Shown here piece by piece: positions 40,760 through 42,021 of a stretch of 42,021 nucleotides of DNA (within the stretch, counting starts at the first letter, position 1; the number at the start of each line of letters is the position of its first letter). The notes under the pieces were generated by a model. The model was not told the DNA's origin, ran no database searches, and worked only from the letters and a program-made list of their open reading frames with translations. This DNA comes from Bifidobacterium amazonense (lineage in GTDB: Bacteria; Actinomycetota; Actinomycetes; Actinomycetales; Bifidobacteriaceae), in contig NZ_JAFEJT020000025.1 of the NCBI RefSeq assembly GCF_018555435.2, positions 1-42,021 on the forward strand, read 5' to 3'. The position numbers and the translations under genes are program-made.

Positions 40760-40833
40760 GGTCTGATTTCTCCGTTTTCTCAACTGTTCCAGCCCGTCGA
40801 AAGACAAGCCCGACGAAAGAAAGGAAACCCCCA

Positions 40834-42021
40834 ATGACCACCATCGAGGATTTCACCAGCCAGTACGGCCTGGTCAAGAAGATCGACGCGTTCGGCTACA
40901 TGGACTTCCTCAAGTCCAACCCGGACGCCCCGCGCAAGCACGGCAAGGTCGTGCTCGTCACCGCCGACACGCCGCTCAAGGCGTCCCGCGGCGAGGGCAA
41001 GACCACCACGACCATCGCGCTCATCGACGCGTTGCGCGCCCGCGGCATCGACGCGACCGCCGTGCTGCGCCAGCCGAGCATGGGCATCACCGCGGCCGGC
41101 TCGAAGGGCGGCGCGTCCGGCGGCGGCAAGGCGTCGCTGACCCACCCGGAGCTCATCGACTGGGGTCTGTGCGGCGAGATGGCCGCCATCGCGGCCGCCC
41201 AGAACCTGCTCGTCTCCTTCGCCGAGAAGGCGATCGACGAGGGCAAGCTCGACACGATCCTCGTGCCGCGCGTCTCCGAAGTCCCGTCGCGTTCGCTGCG
41301 CTCCATCACCGTGGACGCCGGCAAGAACAACGTCGCCGAGAAGGTCGTGCTCACGCCGACCTCCGAGCTGATGCAGATCGTCGTCCTGTCCCGTTCGATG
41401 GACGAGCTTGGCAAGCGCGTCTCCGCGATGATCGCCGGCACGAAGGATGGCAAGCCCGTCCAGTTCGGCGAGTTCATCGACCTGTGGCGCATCACCGACA
41501 TGCTGGCCGACGCGGTCAAGCCGGCCCTGACCGAGACCGTCAACGGCTCCCCGGTCTACGTGCACGGCGGCCCGTTCGCGAACGTGTCGATCGGCATCCC
41601 GACGCTCGTCTCCGTGGAGATGGCGTGCGCGCTGCACGACGTCGTCATCGTCGAGGCCGGCTACGGCACCGACGCGGGCGCGCAGAAGTGGCTCGACATC
41701 GCCTGCCGCGAGTACGGCGCGCAGTGGCCGTCGGCCGCGGTCGTCGTGACCCGCGCGTCGACGTGGCGTGACGATCCGGAACTGGCATGGCGTTACCCGT
41801 TCCACGTCAACCGTCTCGAAAAGCTCGACGTTCCGGCGTTCCCGCTGATCAACCTGTGGGAGGGCGAGGACGATCAGGTGCCGTCCCTGCGCGAGACCGC
41901 GGCCAAGCTCGGCTTCCGCGATCCGATCGTCGGCAACCTGTACCGCGACGGCGGCGCCGGCCTGGCCGACCAGATCGACGCGTTCGTCGACGTGCTCACG
42001 AACGCCGTCGCTCCGGCCGCG
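40834..42021 (+). CDS. fhs: Formate-tetrahydrofolate ligase, 3' truncated by window edge
   Basis: The first 396 codons of Fhs; the reading frame is open to the last base. The ATP loop RGEGKTTTTIALIDAL, RQPSMGITAAGSKGGASGGG and VHGGPFANVSIG are family hallmarks. It makes 10-formyl-THF from formate, ATP and THF. In a bifidobacterium this would capture formate from pyruvate formate-lyase for purine synthesis. AAAGGAAAC precedes the ATG. No riboswitch-like structure is apparent in the 74-nt gap before it. Confidence 0.95.
   Translation, partial: MTTIEDFTSQYGLVKKIDAFGYMDFLKSNPDAPRKHGKVVLVTADTPLKASRGEGKTTTTIALIDALRARGIDATAVLRQPSMGITAAGSKGGASGGGKASLTHPELIDWGLCGEMAAIAAAQNLLVSFAEKAIDEGKLDTILVPRVSEVPSRSLRSITVDAGKNNVAEKVVLTPTSELMQIVVLSRSMDELGKRVSAMIAGTKDGKPVQFGEFIDLWRITDMLADAVKPALTETVNGSPVYVHGGPFANVSIGIPTLVSVEMACALHDVVIVEAGYGTDAGAQKWLDIACREYGAQWPSAAVVVTRASTWRDDPELAWRYPFHVNRLEKLDVPAFPLINLWEGEDDQVPSLRETAAKLGFRDPIVGNLYRDGGAGLADQIDAFVDVLTNAVAPAA

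Noticed and set aside
40760..40833. Folate-type riboswitch before fhs
   Set aside because: The gap is only 74 nt, and I could not find conserved riboswitch structure or a terminator/antiterminator pair.
1..42021. tRNA genes, insertion sequences or prophage remains
   Set aside because: No tRNA-like cloverleaf, transposase, integrase or terminal inverted repeat seen on either strand.

Overview
This window is high-GC actinobacterial DNA, most probably from a Bifidobacterium. The evidence is the topA-tmk-holB order, a C69 dipeptidase with an N-terminal Cys, a PTS with separately transcribed ptsH and ptsI, a class A PBP, a short SRP RNA, and a set of cytoplasmic glycosidases fed by an ABC importer. 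The genus call is an inference from gene content, not from a marker-gene comparison.

Layout. Positions 1-4279 hold the 3' part of a GH3 enzyme, with a beta-trefoil (fascin-like) insertion and a parS-like site inside the coding sequence, followed by a cytoplasmic SxxK serine hydrolase. Positions 4280-4548 hold three tandem 50-nt palindromic elements. Positions 4549-24740 form one carbohydrate island: YesL-like protein, two permeases and a lipoprotein binding protein (no ATPase), GH29 alpha-L-fucosidase, GH3 beta-glucosidase, GH31 alpha-xylosidase (YicI type), GH43, GH42 beta-galactosidase, ROK kinase, and on the minus strand TetR regulator, acetyl-esterase-like hydrolase and GH94 cellobiose phosphorylase. 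Positions 24809-42021 are mainly core genes: rsmI, PBP, ffs, PAP2 phosphatase, topA, tmk, holB, a LacI regulator, ptsH and ptsI (divergent), a PEBP-family protein, pepD and the 5' part of fhs.

How the island may work. The enzyme set matches, linkage by linkage, the breakdown of fucosylated and acetylated xyloglucan oligosaccharides: fucose (GH29), galactose (GH42), a possible arabinose or xylose cap (GH43), O-acetyl groups (esterase), alpha-1,6-xylose (GH31), and the cello-oligosaccharide backbone (GH3 and GH94). None of the glycosidases shows a signal peptide and there is no endo-glucanase, so the cell would import oligosaccharides released by others and dismantle them inside. Three nearly identical 22-bp AT-rich inverted repeats (TTATTTATA-N4-TATAAATAA) lie at the promoters of the transporter operon, the GH31-GH43-GH42-ROK operon and the GH94 gene. 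They define a local regulon; the TetR protein encoded inside the island is the best candidate to read them.

Many intergenic gaps in the island carry strong hairpins, including a perfect 54-bp palindrome, suggesting that expression is also shaped at termination or mRNA-processing level. Substrate, regulator-operator pairing and the parS role are inferences from sequence.
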